Positions 33,737 to 43,152 are shown, counted from the stretch's first letter. The stretch: 64,000 nt of DNA from Paraburkholderia kirstenboschensis (GCF_904848585.1 NZ_CAJHCR010000008.1:124001-188000), one strand, 5' to 3'. Program-made: numbers and translations. The notes: a model not told the origin generated them from the letters alone.

Positions 33737-33891
33737 TCGGCAAGCGGGCCGCCGGCGCGCGGCCCTCGTTCACCTCCCCGTCCAATGGGCCTTGCCGCCC
33801 GGCTGATTGCCGCGCCGAGCCTCGCGCATCGCGCGTGTGGCCAGCCGCGCCCGCCTCTGGTTTACACCGGCGCGGCCAGCCTCTTTTCCGT

Positions 33892-33918
33892 CAAAGTTTT
33901 CTGGTGCGTTGCCGTAAA
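33892..33918 (+). promoter_or_regulatory. Sigma-28 promoter of the motA operon
   Basis: CAAAGTTT (33892-33899), exactly 11 bases, GCCGTAAA (33911-33918): a near-consensus sigma-28 site 45 bases ahead of motA. Confidence 0.85.
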
Positions 33919-33963
33919 CCAGTTTAACGACGGTCACCGTCGCTTCTTTGTGAGGGCTCCGCA

Positions 33964-34824
33964 GTGCTGATTTTCGTGGGAACACTCGTGACGCTTTTGT
34001 CCGTCTTCGGCGGTTACGCGCTGGAAGGCGGCCATCTCGGCGCGCTGTTGCAGCCCGTTGAAGTGCTGATGATCGTCGGCGCTGGCGTCGGCGCGTTCAT
34101 CCTCGGTAATGGGATGAAGACGATCAAGGCAACGCTGCGCGTCATTCCGACCCTGTTCAAGGGCGCGAAGTACAACAAGGACGTCTATATGGAGCTGATG
34201 GCGCTCCTCTACGTCCTGCTCGCCAAAGCGCGCAAGGAAGGCACGCTGACGCTGGAAGCGGACATCGACGATCCGTCGAAGAGCCCCATCTTCACGCAGT
34301 ACCCGAAGATTCTCGCCGACCATCACATCATCGAGTTTCTGACCGACTACCTGCGCCTCATGGTGGGCGGCAACATGAACGCGTTCGAAATCGAAAGCCT
34401 GATGGACGAGGAGATCGAGACGCATCACCAGGAAGGCGAAGCGCCCGCGCATGCGCTGAACAAGGTCGGCGACGCAATGCCGGCGTTCGGTATCGTGGCC
34501 GCGGTGATGGGCGTGGTGCACACCATGGCGTCCGCCGACAAACCGCCGGCGGTGCTCGGCGAAATGATCGCGCAGGCGCTGGTCGGTACGTTCCTCGGCA
34601 TTCTGCTTTCTTACGGGCTGATCGGGCCGCTCGCGAGCGTCGCCGAACAGCGCGTGACCGAGTCGACCAAGATGTTCCAGTGCATCAAGGTGACGATTCT
34701 CGCCAGCCTGAACGGCTATGCGCCCGCGATTGCCGTCGAGTTCGGCCGCAAGGTGCTCTTCTCGACCGAGCGTCCGTCGTTCGCCGAGCTCGAAGAGCAC
34801 GTGCGCCGCGTGAAGGCCAAGTAA
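33964..34824 (+). CDS. motA: Flagellar motor stator protein MotA
   Basis: A 286-residue inner-membrane protein with four hydrophobic segments and the large cytoplasmic loop between the second and third. DAMPAFGIVAAVMGVVHTM and ALVGTFLGILLSYGLIGPLA are the conserved C-terminal membrane pair. Initiates at GTG 33964; the family N-terminus follows directly. It forms the proton channel with MotB, encoded 19 bases downstream. Confidence 0.97.
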   Translation: MLIFVGTLVTLLSVFGGYALEGGHLGALLQPVEVLMIVGAGVGAFILGNGMKTIKATLRVIPTLFKGAKYNKDVYMELMALLYVLLAKARKEGTLTLEADIDDPSKSPIFTQYPKILADHHIIEFLTDYLRLMVGGNMNAFEIESLMDEEIETHHQEGEAPAHALNKVGDAMPAFGIVAAVMGVVHTMASADKPPAVLGEMIAQALVGTFLGILLSYGLIGPLASVAEQRVTESTKMFQCIKVTILASLNGYAPAIAVEFGRKVLFSTERPSFAELEEHVRRVKAK

Positions 34825-34843
34825 GGGCGCCGGGAACGAACCG

Positions 34844-35851
34844 ATGAGCAACAACAAAGACCGCGCCATTGTCGTCAAGCGCGCCGCGCCGAAGAAGGCC
34901 GGCCACCACGGCGGCGCCTGGAAGCTCGCCTATGCGGACTTCATGACCGCGATGATGGCGTTCTTCCTGCTGATGTGGCTGCTGAGTTCGGCATCCACGG
35001 TGCAGCTGAAAGGCATCGCGGAGTACTTCAACCAGCCGTTGAAGATCACGCTGTGGGGCGGCGACCGCAGCGCGGAAGATTCGAGCATTCTGAAGGGCGG
35101 CGGCCGCGATATTTCGACCGACGCGCAAGGAGTGACGCGCTCAACGGACGGTTCGAACAATCGAGCCGAGCGCACGGTCTCGCATAGCAGCGAAGACTCG
35201 ATGAAGCAGTTGCAGGGTGAGCTGGAGCGACGCGAGCAGGTCCGTCTGCACGATCTGCAAGTGAAGCTGATGGCCGCGATCGAAGCGAATCCGGTGCTGC
35301 GCCAGTTCAAGCAGCAGATACGAATCGATTCGACGCTGACCGGCTTGCGCATCGAAATCGTCGACTCGCAGAAGCGGCCGATGTTCGCGACAGCGAGAGA
35401 TCAGGTCGAGCCGTACATGCGCGACATTCTGCGCGAGATCGGCCACACGCTGAACGATGTGCCGAACCGCATCATCGTGCAAGGACACACCGACGCCGCG
35501 CAGTACGCGGGCGGCGAGAAGGGCTACAGCAACTGGGAACTGTCCGCGGACCGCGCGAATGCGTCGCGCCGCGAGCTGATCGCCGGGGGCATGGACGAAG
35601 CAAAGGTGATGCGCGTACTCGGCCTCGCGTCGACGCAGAACCTGAACAAGGCGGACGCAATGGATCCGGAAAACCGCCGCATCAGCATCATCGTTCTGAA
35701 CAGGAAGTCAGAGGAGGCGCTCAATCATGACGACTCCACTACGACGACCTTGTCGGACGACGCAGCCGGCTCGAAGCCGCTGCTGCAAAAACTGGCGCAG
35801 CCGATGACGGTCGCGCCCAAGGTACCGGCGATAGCGCCGGCGGCTCAGTAA
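34844..35851 (+). CDS. motB: Flagellar motor stator protein MotB
   Basis: A 335-residue protein with one membrane span carrying the proton-binding aspartate Asp32 (AYADFMTAMMAFF), the same number as in E. coli. A plug/linker follows, then an OmpA-like peptidoglycan-binding domain (VQGHTDAAQY, NWELSADRANASRREL). The C-terminal 50 residues extend past the OmpA fold. ATG 34844. Confidence 0.97.
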   Translation: MSNNKDRAIVVKRAAPKKAGHHGGAWKLAYADFMTAMMAFFLLMWLLSSASTVQLKGIAEYFNQPLKITLWGGDRSAEDSSILKGGGRDISTDAQGVTRSTDGSNNRAERTVSHSSEDSMKQLQGELERREQVRLHDLQVKLMAAIEANPVLRQFKQQIRIDSTLTGLRIEIVDSQKRPMFATARDQVEPYMRDILREIGHTLNDVPNRIIVQGHTDAAQYAGGEKGYSNWELSADRANASRRELIAGGMDEAKVMRVLGLASTQNLNKADAMDPENRRISIIVLNRKSEEALNHDDSTTTTLSDDAAGSKPLLQKLAQPMTVAPKVPAIAPAAQ

Positions 35852-35935
35852 CAGAAGGCGGTCGCCCGGCTGCTCCATGCGCCTCACTGGCGCGGACAGC
35901 GGGGCGACACATAGCGTAAGTGCAGCGAGGTTTTC

Positions 35936-36313
35936 ATGATCAGGCATATCCTGGCAATCGACGATTCGGCATCGATGCGGCAGATTCTTTCCGCGACGCT
36001 GACGGCGGCCGGCTATGAGGTGACGCTCGCCGCGGACGGCGCGGAAGGGCTCGAAAACGCGCTCGCCGTGCGGTTCGACCTGGTGTTGACCGATCAGCAC
36101 ATGCCGGGCAAGACCGGCCTCGATCTGATCGCGGAACTGCGCGGCAATCCGGCTTACGCGGCGACGCCCATCCTCGTCCTGACGACGGAATCGGGCGAGT
36201 CGTTCAAAGCCGCGGCGCGCGAAGCGGGCGCGACCGGCTGGATCGAAAAGCCGCTCGACCCCGACATGCTCACGGAACTGGTGGCGGCGTTGGCCGAGCC
36301 AGATCAGGCGTAA
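35936..36313 (+). CDS. cheY1: CheY-like single-domain response regulator
   Basis: A 125-residue receiver domain: acidic pair Asp9-Asp10, phospho-acceptor Asp53 in VLTDQHMPG, switch Thr in VLTTESGES and Lys105 in IEKPLDP. It sits at the head of the che gene run, directly ahead of cheA. A second CheY lies downstream at 44306; this copy lacks the typical aromatic switch residue context of motor-binding CheY, so it may act as a phosphate sink (inference). Confidence 0.93.
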   Translation: MIRHILAIDDSASMRQILSATLTAAGYEVTLAADGAEGLENALAVRFDLVLTDQHMPGKTGLDLIAELRGNPAYAATPILVLTTESGESFKAAAREAGATGWIEKPLDPDMLTELVAALAEPDQA

Positions 36314-36400
36314 GCATCAACCTTAGACAAGTTTTAGAAGCTCTCGACGCTGCGGCACGGTAGCCCAAGCCTAGACAGGAACTCTCGCGGTGACCCAGGC

Positions 36401-38686
36401 ATGACACTCGACATCACTCAGTTCTATCAGACGTTCTTCGACGAAGCGGACGAACTGCTCGCGCAGATGGAGCAGCTGCTGCTCAATCTGGACCTCGCGC
36501 ACCCGGACCCCGAAGACCTCGCGGCGATTTTCCGCGCGGCGCATTCGATCAAGGGCGGCGCGGCGACGTTCGGCTTTACCGCCTTGACGGAGACGACCCA
36601 CATTCTCGAATCGCTGCTCGACCGTGCGCGCAACAACGAACTCGTTCTGCGCAAGGACATGATCGACACGTTCCTCGAAACCAAGGACGTGTTGTCGGGG
36701 CAGCTCGCCGACTACCGCGCGAGCGCAGAGCCCGACGCGGCGGTTGCAAAGGCGATCTGCGCGAAGCTCGAGCAGTTGCACGCGGAAAGCCGCGGCGTGG
36801 CTGCGCCGGCTGCTGCAGCGCCGGTCGAAGCCACAGTGGCCGCGCCGGTCGAGGAACTGGCAACAGTAGAAGAAGGCAGTCCGCCGGAACACGTCGTCGA
36901 ACAGGCGGTGCAGGCGGCGGGCGAATGGAATGACGGCGAACCGGCACAGACCGGGCAAGCCGAAGGAACCGGCGACGCGGACGACGCCGCCGGTCCGCAT
37001 CTGAAAATTACGCTACGGGGCGTTGATGAGAAGGACCAGGAGCTCCTTGCCGAAGAGCTGGGTAACCTGGGCAATATCGTCGGGCAGGTCAAGAGCGGCG
37101 GCGATCTCACGCTGTGGCTTCAGACCGATGTTACGTCCGACGACATCATCGCCGTGTGCTGTTTCGTGATCGACGAAAGTCAGATCTCGATCGGCCGCGG
37201 AACCGCACCGGCGGACGGTGCTCAGCAAGGCGAACCTGGAACGCCCGACGCTGAGCCCTCGTCTCCGGCGCAAGCAGCACCGGCGGCTTCGGCCGCCACT
37301 AATACCGCAGCACCCGAGGCGCCCACGGCGTCTGTAGCGCAGCCTGCTCCGACGCCGAGCGCCGAGCCCGCCAAGGCGGCTCCGGCTCCCGCAGCGGCTC
37401 AGGCCAGCGCACCGGCAGCAGCTCCGGCGACCGCTGGCGCGGCAGCCGGCGAGCAGGACCGCAAGGCCGCGCGTCCGGCAGCGGCGGCAGGCGGCGCGGA
37501 AGGCAGCTCGATTCGCGTGGGCGTCGAAAAGGTCGATCAGCTGATCAACCTGGTCGGCGAACTGGTGATCACGCAGGCGATGCTTGCGGAAACCACCAGC
37601 ACGTTCGATCCGGCACTGCACGATCGCCTGTTCAACGGCATGGCACAGCTCGAGCGCAACGCGCGCGATCTGCAGGAAGCCGTCATGTCGATCCGCATGA
37701 TGCCGATGGATTACGTGTTCAGCCGCTTCCCGCGTCTCGTGCGCGATCTCGCGGCGAAACTCGGCAAGGAAGTGGAACTCGTCACCTTCGGTCAGGCGAC
37801 CGAACTCGACAAGAGCCTGATCGAGCGGATCATCGACCCGTTGACTCACCTCGTGCGCAACAGTCTCGACCACGGCATCGAAACCGTGGAAGCGCGGCGC
37901 GCGGCGGGCAAGGATTCGACCGGTCAGCTCGTGCTGTCGGCGGCGCATCACGGCGGCAACATCGTGATCGAAGTCAGCGACGACGGCGCCGGTCTGCGCC
38001 GCGACAAGATTCTCGCGAAGGCCGCGAAGCAGGGCATGCAGGTCAGCGAAACGATGACCGACGAGGAAGTCTGGAACCTGATCTTCCTGCCGGGCTTCTC
38101 GACGGCGGAGCAGGTCACGGACGTGTCGGGCCGCGGCGTCGGCATGGACGTGGTGAAGCGCAACATCCAGGCGATGGGCGGTCACGTGGAAATCACGTCG
38201 CACGCCGGCAAGGGCAGCACCACGCGCATCGTTCTGCCGCTCACGCTGGCGATTCTCGACGGCATGTCCGTCAAGGTCGGCAACGAGATCTTCATTCTGC
38301 CGCTGAACTTCGTGATGGAGTCGCTGCAGCCGCAAGCCGAAGACATCTACACGGTCGCCAACGGCGAGCGCGTGGTGCGCGTGCGCGGTGAATATCTGCC
38401 GCTCGTCGCGTTGCACGAAGTGTTCAACGTCGACGGAGCGAAGCAGGAGCCGACCCAGGGCATCGTCACCATCATGCAAACCGAAGGGCGTCGCTTTGCG
38501 ATGCTGATCGACGAGCTGGTGGGACAGCAGCAAGTGGTCGTGAAGAACCTCGAAACGAACTACCGCAAGGTGCGCGGCATTTCCGCGGCGACCATTCTTG
38601 GCGACGGCCGCGTAGCACTGATCGTGGACGTGGCGGCGCTGAACCGCGAGTCGCGCAACGCGCATGGCGCAATGAGTCTCGCATGA
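36401..38686 (+). CDS. cheA: Chemotaxis histidine kinase CheA
   Basis: A 761-residue kinase. P1 carries the phosphorylated His48 in FRAAHSIKGGAATFG. A long Ala/Pro/Gly/Glu-rich linker then holds a P2-like region (LKITLRGVDEKDQELLAEELGN). Dimerisation and kinase core follow: N box HLVRNSLDHGIE, DDGAGLRRDKIL, GRGVGMDVV, GKGSTTRIVLPL. The C-terminal CheW-like P5 domain completes it. ATG 36401 is 87 bases after cheY1. It passes phosphate to CheY and CheB. A second Ala-rich linker (about residues 270-365) is unusually long. Confidence 0.97.
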   Translation: MTLDITQFYQTFFDEADELLAQMEQLLLNLDLAHPDPEDLAAIFRAAHSIKGGAATFGFTALTETTHILESLLDRARNNELVLRKDMIDTFLETKDVLSGQLADYRASAEPDAAVAKAICAKLEQLHAESRGVAAPAAAAPVEATVAAPVEELATVEEGSPPEHVVEQAVQAAGEWNDGEPAQTGQAEGTGDADDAAGPHLKITLRGVDEKDQELLAEELGNLGNIVGQVKSGGDLTLWLQTDVTSDDIIAVCCFVIDESQISIGRGTAPADGAQQGEPGTPDAEPSSPAQAAPAASAATNTAAPEAPTASVAQPAPTPSAEPAKAAPAPAAAQASAPAAAPATAGAAAGEQDRKAARPAAAAGGAEGSSIRVGVEKVDQLINLVGELVITQAMLAETTSTFDPALHDRLFNGMAQLERNARDLQEAVMSIRMMPMDYVFSRFPRLVRDLAAKLGKEVELVTFGQATELDKSLIERIIDPLTHLVRNSLDHGIETVEARRAAGKDSTGQLVLSAAHHGGNIVIEVSDDGAGLRRDKILAKAAKQGMQVSETMTDEEVWNLIFLPGFSTAEQVTDVSGRGVGMDVVKRNIQAMGGHVEITSHAGKGSTTRIVLPLTLAILDGMSVKVGNEIFILPLNFVMESLQPQAEDIYTVANGERVVRVRGEYLPLVALHEVFNVDGAKQEPTQGIVTIMQTEGRRFAMLIDELVGQQQVVVKNLETNYRKVRGISAATILGDGRVALIVDVAALNRESRNAHGAMSLA

Positions 38687-38749
38687 TGTCCGTCAAATTC
38701 GCTGTAACACTCACTCAACTTGATTTATCCCAACCGTTTGGGGGCTAAC

Positions 38750-39280
38750 GTGGCAGAAGTTCAATCCATCAATTCGAGCGTCGCGAACGCGACGAATGGT
38801 CGCCGCGACGCGCAGCAGGCCGACGCCGGCGGTCAGGAATTCCTCGTCTTCACGCTCGGCGCCGAAGAGTACGGCATCGACATTCTCAAGGTGCAGGAAA
38901 TCCGCGGCTACGACAACGTGACGCGCATCGCGAATGCACCCGAGTTCATCAAGGGCGTCATCAATCTGCGCGGCATCATCGTGCCGATCGTCGACATGCG
39001 CATCAAGTTCCATCTGGGCCGCGTCGAGTACGACCACCAGACCGTCGTGATCATCCTGAACGTCGCGCATCGCGTGGTCGGCATGGTGGTGGACGGCGTG
39101 TCCGACGTGTTGACGCTTGCCATCGACCAGATCATGCCGGCGCCGGAATTCGGCGCGACGCTGACGACCGAGTACCTCACGGGTCTCGGCACCGTCGACG
39201 GCCGCATGCTGATTCTGATGGACATCGAGAAGCTGATGACGAGCCGCGAAATGGCGCTCATCGAAACGCTCGGCGTCTAA
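38750..39280 (+). CDS. cheW: Chemotaxis coupling protein CheW
   Basis: A 176-residue SH3-like coupling protein: FLVFTLGAEEYGIDILKVQEIRGY, GVINLRGIIVPIVDMRIKF and the C-terminal LMDIEKLM are the family marks. GTG 38750, ten bases after a GGGGG ribosome site, is chosen over TTG 38720. It bridges the receptor and CheA. Confidence 0.96.
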   Translation: MAEVQSINSSVANATNGRRDAQQADAGGQEFLVFTLGAEEYGIDILKVQEIRGYDNVTRIANAPEFIKGVINLRGIIVPIVDMRIKFHLGRVEYDHQTVVIILNVAHRVVGMVVDGVSDVLTLAIDQIMPAPEFGATLTTEYLTGLGTVDGRMLILMDIEKLMTSREMALIETLGV

Positions 39281-39322
39281 CGGCCGCGGCGTTCAGAAAA
39301 GTTTGGAACAGGGAGCATTGAG

Positions 39323-41236
39323 ATGCTAAGCAGGTGGTCGATTCGCACATCGCTCACGCTAGTGGGGATCATTCTCGTCGCGCTGACCATGGTGGTCGGC
39401 GTGCTTGGGCTGACGGCGCTCGGCAGCGCAAGCAAGTCGCTCGACCGCATCGCGCGCGGCGATCTGGTTGCGATTCACGCGCTCGACGACGCTTCGGCAT
39501 ATCTGCTGCGCTCGCGTGTTTCGCTGGACCGCTTTACCGCGCTGACAGCCGCTGGCGACACTGAAACGGCGAAGAAGGTTCTGGACCGTGCAGTGGAACT
39601 GTACGGCTTCAGCAACAAGAACTGGCAGACCTACGTCGACGCGCCCAAAAACGGCGTCGACCAGGCGCAGATGGACGAACTGCTCGCGCGCCGCACGGCG
39701 CTCGTGCGCGACGGCATGGAGCCGGAATTCGCGGCGCTGCGGGCGAACGACATGGCCGCGTACCACGCGATCGCCGATACGAAGATCAGCCCGATGTTCG
39801 TCTCGTATGACAACGCGGCGTCGCTCGTCATCAAGAACCTGCAGCAACAGGCGGTGGACCAGCAGGCAGCCGCGCAGTCGAACATTTCGCTGATGACGAC
39901 GCTGATCGTCGCGTTTGCCGCACTCGCGCTGCTGCTCGTGATCGGTCTGCGTTTCGCGCTGCGCGGGCTCATCGTGCAGCCGCTTCAGGACGCAACCGAA
40001 TGCTTCGAGCGGATCGCCGCGGGCGATCTGTCCGAAGCGATCGAGGTGAGAAGCCGCAACGAAATCGGCCGCCTCTTTGCCGGCATCAAACGGATGCAGG
40101 AAAGCATGGCGTCGATGGTGACCGCGGTTCGCAGCAGCACCGAATCGATCGACACCGGCGCGCGCGAGATCGCGATGGGCAACACCGATCTGTCGCAACG
40201 CACCGAGCAGCAAGCCGCCTCGTTGCAGGAAACCGCATCGAGCATGGAGCAACTCACGGGCACCGTGCGCCAGAACGCCGAGAACGCGCGTCAGGCGAGC
40301 CAGCTCGCTGTGAACGCGTCCGACATCGCGACGCGCGGCGGCGAGGTGGTAAGCCAGGTCGTCACGACGATGCAGGACATCGCGAGCAGTTCGAGCAAGG
40401 TCGTCGACATCATCGGCGTGATCGAAGGCATTGCGTTCCAGACCAACATTCTGGCGCTGAACGCGGCGGTGGAAGCGGCGCGTGCCGGCGAACAGGGCCG
40501 GGGCTTTGCGGTGGTGGCCGGCGAAGTGCGCAGCCTTGCCCAACGCAGCGCGAGCGCCGCGAAGGAAATCAAGGAACTGATCGGCGACTCGACCGACAAG
40601 GTGCAAAGCGGTTCGGCACTCGTCGGACGCGCCGGCACGACGATGGACGAGATCGTGCAGGCCGTGCGCCGCGTGACCGACATCATGGGTGAAATCAGCG
40701 CGGCGTCCGAGGAGCAATCGGGCGGCATCGAGCAGGTGAATCGCGCGGTCGTGCAGATGGACGAAGTGACGCAGCAAAACGCCGCGCTCGTCGAAGAAGC
40801 GGCGGCAGCAGCAGGGTCGCTCGAAGATCAGACGCGTCAGTTGCAAGCCGTGCTGAGCGGCTGGAAGGTCGCCAGCAGCCCGGCTCGCAGTTTCGCCGCG
40901 CCGGCGCAGCCGCAGGTGAAGGCGCGGGCAGCGGTGGGCAAGAGCAAGACGATGGCGAAGAGCGCGCCGCGACCGGCGCATGGCGCCGCAGCGCAGCCGG
41001 CAGCAAGCGCAGCAGCAAGCGGAGCAGCAAGCGGAGCAGCAAGCGCAGCAGCAACGGCAAATGCAGCATCGGCAGGCAGCACCGCTTCCGCTTCGGGCAA
41101 TCACGAAGCAGGCGCGGTGCGCGTCGAACCGGCGCTCAAGCCGAAGACGCCGCCTGCGGCATCCGCGCCCACAGCACGGCCGGCCGCTGCCAGCGTAGCC
41201 TCGGCGGGCTCGGACGCGGACTGGGAAACGTTTTAG
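39323..41236 (+). CDS. Methyl-accepting chemotaxis receptor with C-terminal DWETF pentapeptide
   Basis: A 637-residue transmembrane receptor: first span about 11-31, periplasmic four-helix sensing domain with no obvious ligand motif, second span about 190-212, and a HAMP domain (LRGLIVQPLQDATECFERIAAGDL). The signalling hairpin tip is IAFQTNILALNAAVEAARAGEQGRGFAVVAGEVRSLAQRS. It ends in DWETF, the tether for CheR/CheB seen as NWETF in Tar/Tsr. An Ala/Ser/Pro-rich linker precedes the pentapeptide. Ligand unknown. Confidence 0.95.
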   Translation: MLSRWSIRTSLTLVGIILVALTMVVGVLGLTALGSASKSLDRIARGDLVAIHALDDASAYLLRSRVSLDRFTALTAAGDTETAKKVLDRAVELYGFSNKNWQTYVDAPKNGVDQAQMDELLARRTALVRDGMEPEFAALRANDMAAYHAIADTKISPMFVSYDNAASLVIKNLQQQAVDQQAAAQSNISLMTTLIVAFAALALLLVIGLRFALRGLIVQPLQDATECFERIAAGDLSEAIEVRSRNEIGRLFAGIKRMQESMASMVTAVRSSTESIDTGAREIAMGNTDLSQRTEQQAASLQETASSMEQLTGTVRQNAENARQASQLAVNASDIATRGGEVVSQVVTTMQDIASSSSKVVDIIGVIEGIAFQTNILALNAAVEAARAGEQGRGFAVVAGEVRSLAQRSASAAKEIKELIGDSTDKVQSGSALVGRAGTTMDEIVQAVRRVTDIMGEISAASEEQSGGIEQVNRAVVQMDEVTQQNAALVEEAAAAAGSLEDQTRQLQAVLSGWKVASSPARSFAAPAQPQVKARAAVGKSKTMAKSAPRPAHGAAAQPAASAAASGAASGAASAAATANAASAGSTASASGNHEAGAVRVEPALKPKTPPAASAPTARPAAASVASAGSDADWETF

Positions 41237-41252
41237 GAAATGACGAAGAAAC

Positions 41253-41441
41253 ATGCAGTCATTCGGTATCGCGCGCCATGTGGCGCGAATCATCGAAGCA
41301 CGCTCATACAGCGTGTCGCGGGCCGACTGCATGGTGGTGGAACTTGCGGGCGGGCGCGACCCCGTGAAAATAATCCCTTGCTCGCCGGCAGCTCCGTCGC
41401 GCAAGCGTGATGGCTCGTATCGCAGGCAGGAACTTTCATGA
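41253..41441 (+). CDS. Candidate small ORF between mcp and cheR
   Basis: A 62-codon frame fills most of the only sizeable gap in the che operon. It starts 17 bases after the receptor stop (GAAGAAAC ahead of ATG) and its TGA overlaps the cheR start as ATGA, the coupling style used elsewhere in this operon. The product is basic, has no known domain and one cysteine pair. A CGCGCCA/TGGCGCG hairpin (41272-41287) overlaps its beginning. It may be only a leader for cheR. Confidence 0.3.
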   Translation: MQSFGIARHVARIIEARSYSVSRADCMVVELAGGRDPVKIIPCSPAAPSRKRDGSYRRQELS

Positions 41442-42370
41442 TGGCAACGCGCGCACAGCAACGCACCGACCGGGCAGAACCGGTCAGATCCGGCGAACAG
41501 GGACGTGATTTCGAATTCACTTCTGCGGACTTCACACGCATTCGCGAACTGATTCACAGCAGCGCCGGCATTTCGCTCTCCGATCACAAGCGCGACATGG
41601 CGTATAGCCGACTCGCTCGGAGGCTGCGCGCCCGTGGTCTCGACTCGTTCAAGCAGTACCTCGATCTGCTCGAAGCGGAAAACGATCCGGCCGAGTGGGA
41701 AGCATTCACCAATGCGCTTACCACGAACCTGACCGCGTTTTTCCGCGAAGCGCATCACTTTCCGATCCTCGCCGATTTCGTGCCGCGCCGCGCGCAGCCC
41801 GTTTCGGTATGGTGCTCGGCGGCATCGACCGGTGAGGAGCCGTATTCGATCGCGATGACGCTGATCGAAGCGCTCGGCGAGACCGGCGCGCGCCAGGCCA
41901 CGGTGCTCGCGACCGACATCGACACGCAAGTGCTTGCGAAAGCCGAAGCCGGTATGTACCAGTTCGACCAGGTGAAGCACCTTTCGCCCGAGCGGCTCAA
42001 GCGCTTTTTCCTGAAGGGCACCGGCGCGCATGCGGGCATGGTCAAGGTGCGTCCGCAAGTGCGCGCGATGGTGCGCTTCGAGCAATTGAACCTCACCGAC
42101 CGGGATTATCAGTTGCGCACGCAGTTCGACGCGATCTTCTGCCGCAACGTGATGATCTATTTCGACAAGCCGACGCAAGCTCAGGTGCTCGGCCGCTTCG
42201 AGCCGTTGATGAAGTCGGGCGGCCTGCTGTTCGCGGGCCACTCGGAAAACTTCACCTACGTCACGCAGGCTTTCAAGCTGCGCGGTCAGACTGTGTATGA
42301 ACTGACGCGCGATGCAGCCGGCGCGCGCGCACCGGCGCGCACGGCGGCGACGAGCGGGGTGACGGTATGA
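41438..42370 (+). CDS. cheR: Chemotaxis protein methyltransferase CheR
   Basis: A 310-residue S-adenosylmethionine-dependent enzyme: N-terminal helical domain (FTRIRELIHSSAGISLSDHKRDM), methyltransferase core with WCSAASTGEEPYSIAM and DAIFCRNVMIYFD, and the beta-subdomain that grips the receptor pentapeptide. It methylates glutamates of the receptor. Its stop overlaps cheD by four bases. Confidence 0.97.
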   Translation: MMATRAQQRTDRAEPVRSGEQGRDFEFTSADFTRIRELIHSSAGISLSDHKRDMAYSRLARRLRARGLDSFKQYLDLLEAENDPAEWEAFTNALTTNLTAFFREAHHFPILADFVPRRAQPVSVWCSAASTGEEPYSIAMTLIEALGETGARQATVLATDIDTQVLAKAEAGMYQFDQVKHLSPERLKRFFLKGTGAHAGMVKVRPQVRAMVRFEQLNLTDRDYQLRTQFDAIFCRNVMIYFDKPTQAQVLGRFEPLMKSGGLLFAGHSENFTYVTQAFKLRGQTVYELTRDAAGARAPARTAATSGVTV

Positions 42371-43152
42371 GCAGCGCCTTGCCTATCGCGACCAATCTCT
42401 ACTACGACAACCACTTCCAACGCCCCGGCGTGAAGCTGTTGCCCAACGAGTTCTACACCACGCACGAGGACATGGTGCTCGTCACCGTGCTCGGTTCGTG
42501 CGTCGCGGCCTGCATTCAGGACCGGACGGCCGGCATCGGCGGCATGAATCACTTCATGTTGCCCGACGACGGCGCGGAAGTCGGCCAGCCTGCATCGGAT
42601 TCGATGCGCTACGGCGCTTACGCGATGGAAGTGCTGATCAACGAACTCATCAAGGCCGGCGGCCGACGCGAGCGTTTCGAAGCGAAGGTGTTCGGCGGCG
42701 GCGCGGTGCTTGCGGGCATGACGACGATCAACATCGGCGATCGCAATTCGGAATTCGTGCGCCGCTATCTGGCGCTCGAAAAGATTCGCATCGTCGCCGA
42801 GGATTTGCAGGGCTCGCATCCGCGGAAGGTGGCATTCATGCCGCGCACGGGCCAGGTGATGGTGAAGAAGCTGCGTCTGCAGCAGGACCCGAGCGTGGCC
42901 GAGCGCGAACAGGCGCTCGTGCGGCAGACCGCCGAAGCGCGCGCCGAGCGGCTTGCCGCCGCGAGAAAGCGGGTCGAACTGTTTTCAGCGCCAGCCGCCA
43001 CGAGGCCGAAGATAGAACTCTTTGGCTCGAACGGTGGCTCGGGCAGCACGGCAGCGAACGGCGCGGGCGCGCCAAGATCGCGTATCGAACTGTTCGGCTC
43101 GACCCCGCGCCCGACTAATTCAAATAACGCCAGAACCGCAGAGGAGGCGTGA
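42367..43152 (+). CDS. cheD: Chemoreceptor glutamine deamidase CheD with C-terminal repeat tail
   Basis: A 261-residue protein whose first ~165 residues are CheD: Cys45 in VLGSCVAACI and His62 in NHFMLP form the catalytic pair. The remaining ~95 residues are an added tail with a charged helix (VAEREQALVRQTAEARAERLAAARK) and three short repeats RVELFS (202-207), KIELFG (215-220), RIELFG (239-244). CheD deamidates receptors and in some species aids CheC. It overlaps both neighbours (ATGA, GTGA). Confidence 0.95.
   Translation: MSSALPIATNLYYDNHFQRPGVKLLPNEFYTTHEDMVLVTVLGSCVAACIQDRTAGIGGMNHFMLPDDGAEVGQPASDSMRYGAYAMEVLINELIKAGGRRERFEAKVFGGGAVLAGMTTINIGDRNSEFVRRYLALEKIRIVAEDLQGSHPRKVAFMPRTGQVMVKKLRLQQDPSVAEREQALVRQTAEARAERLAAARKRVELFSAPAATRPKIELFGSNGGSGSTAANGAGAPRSRIELFGSTPRPTNSNNARTAEEA

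Noticed and set aside
39359..42241. A 960-codon minus-strand frame across mcp and cheR
   Set aside because: Antisense to two clear chemotaxis genes and compositionally typical of a GC shadow; length alone is not evidence.
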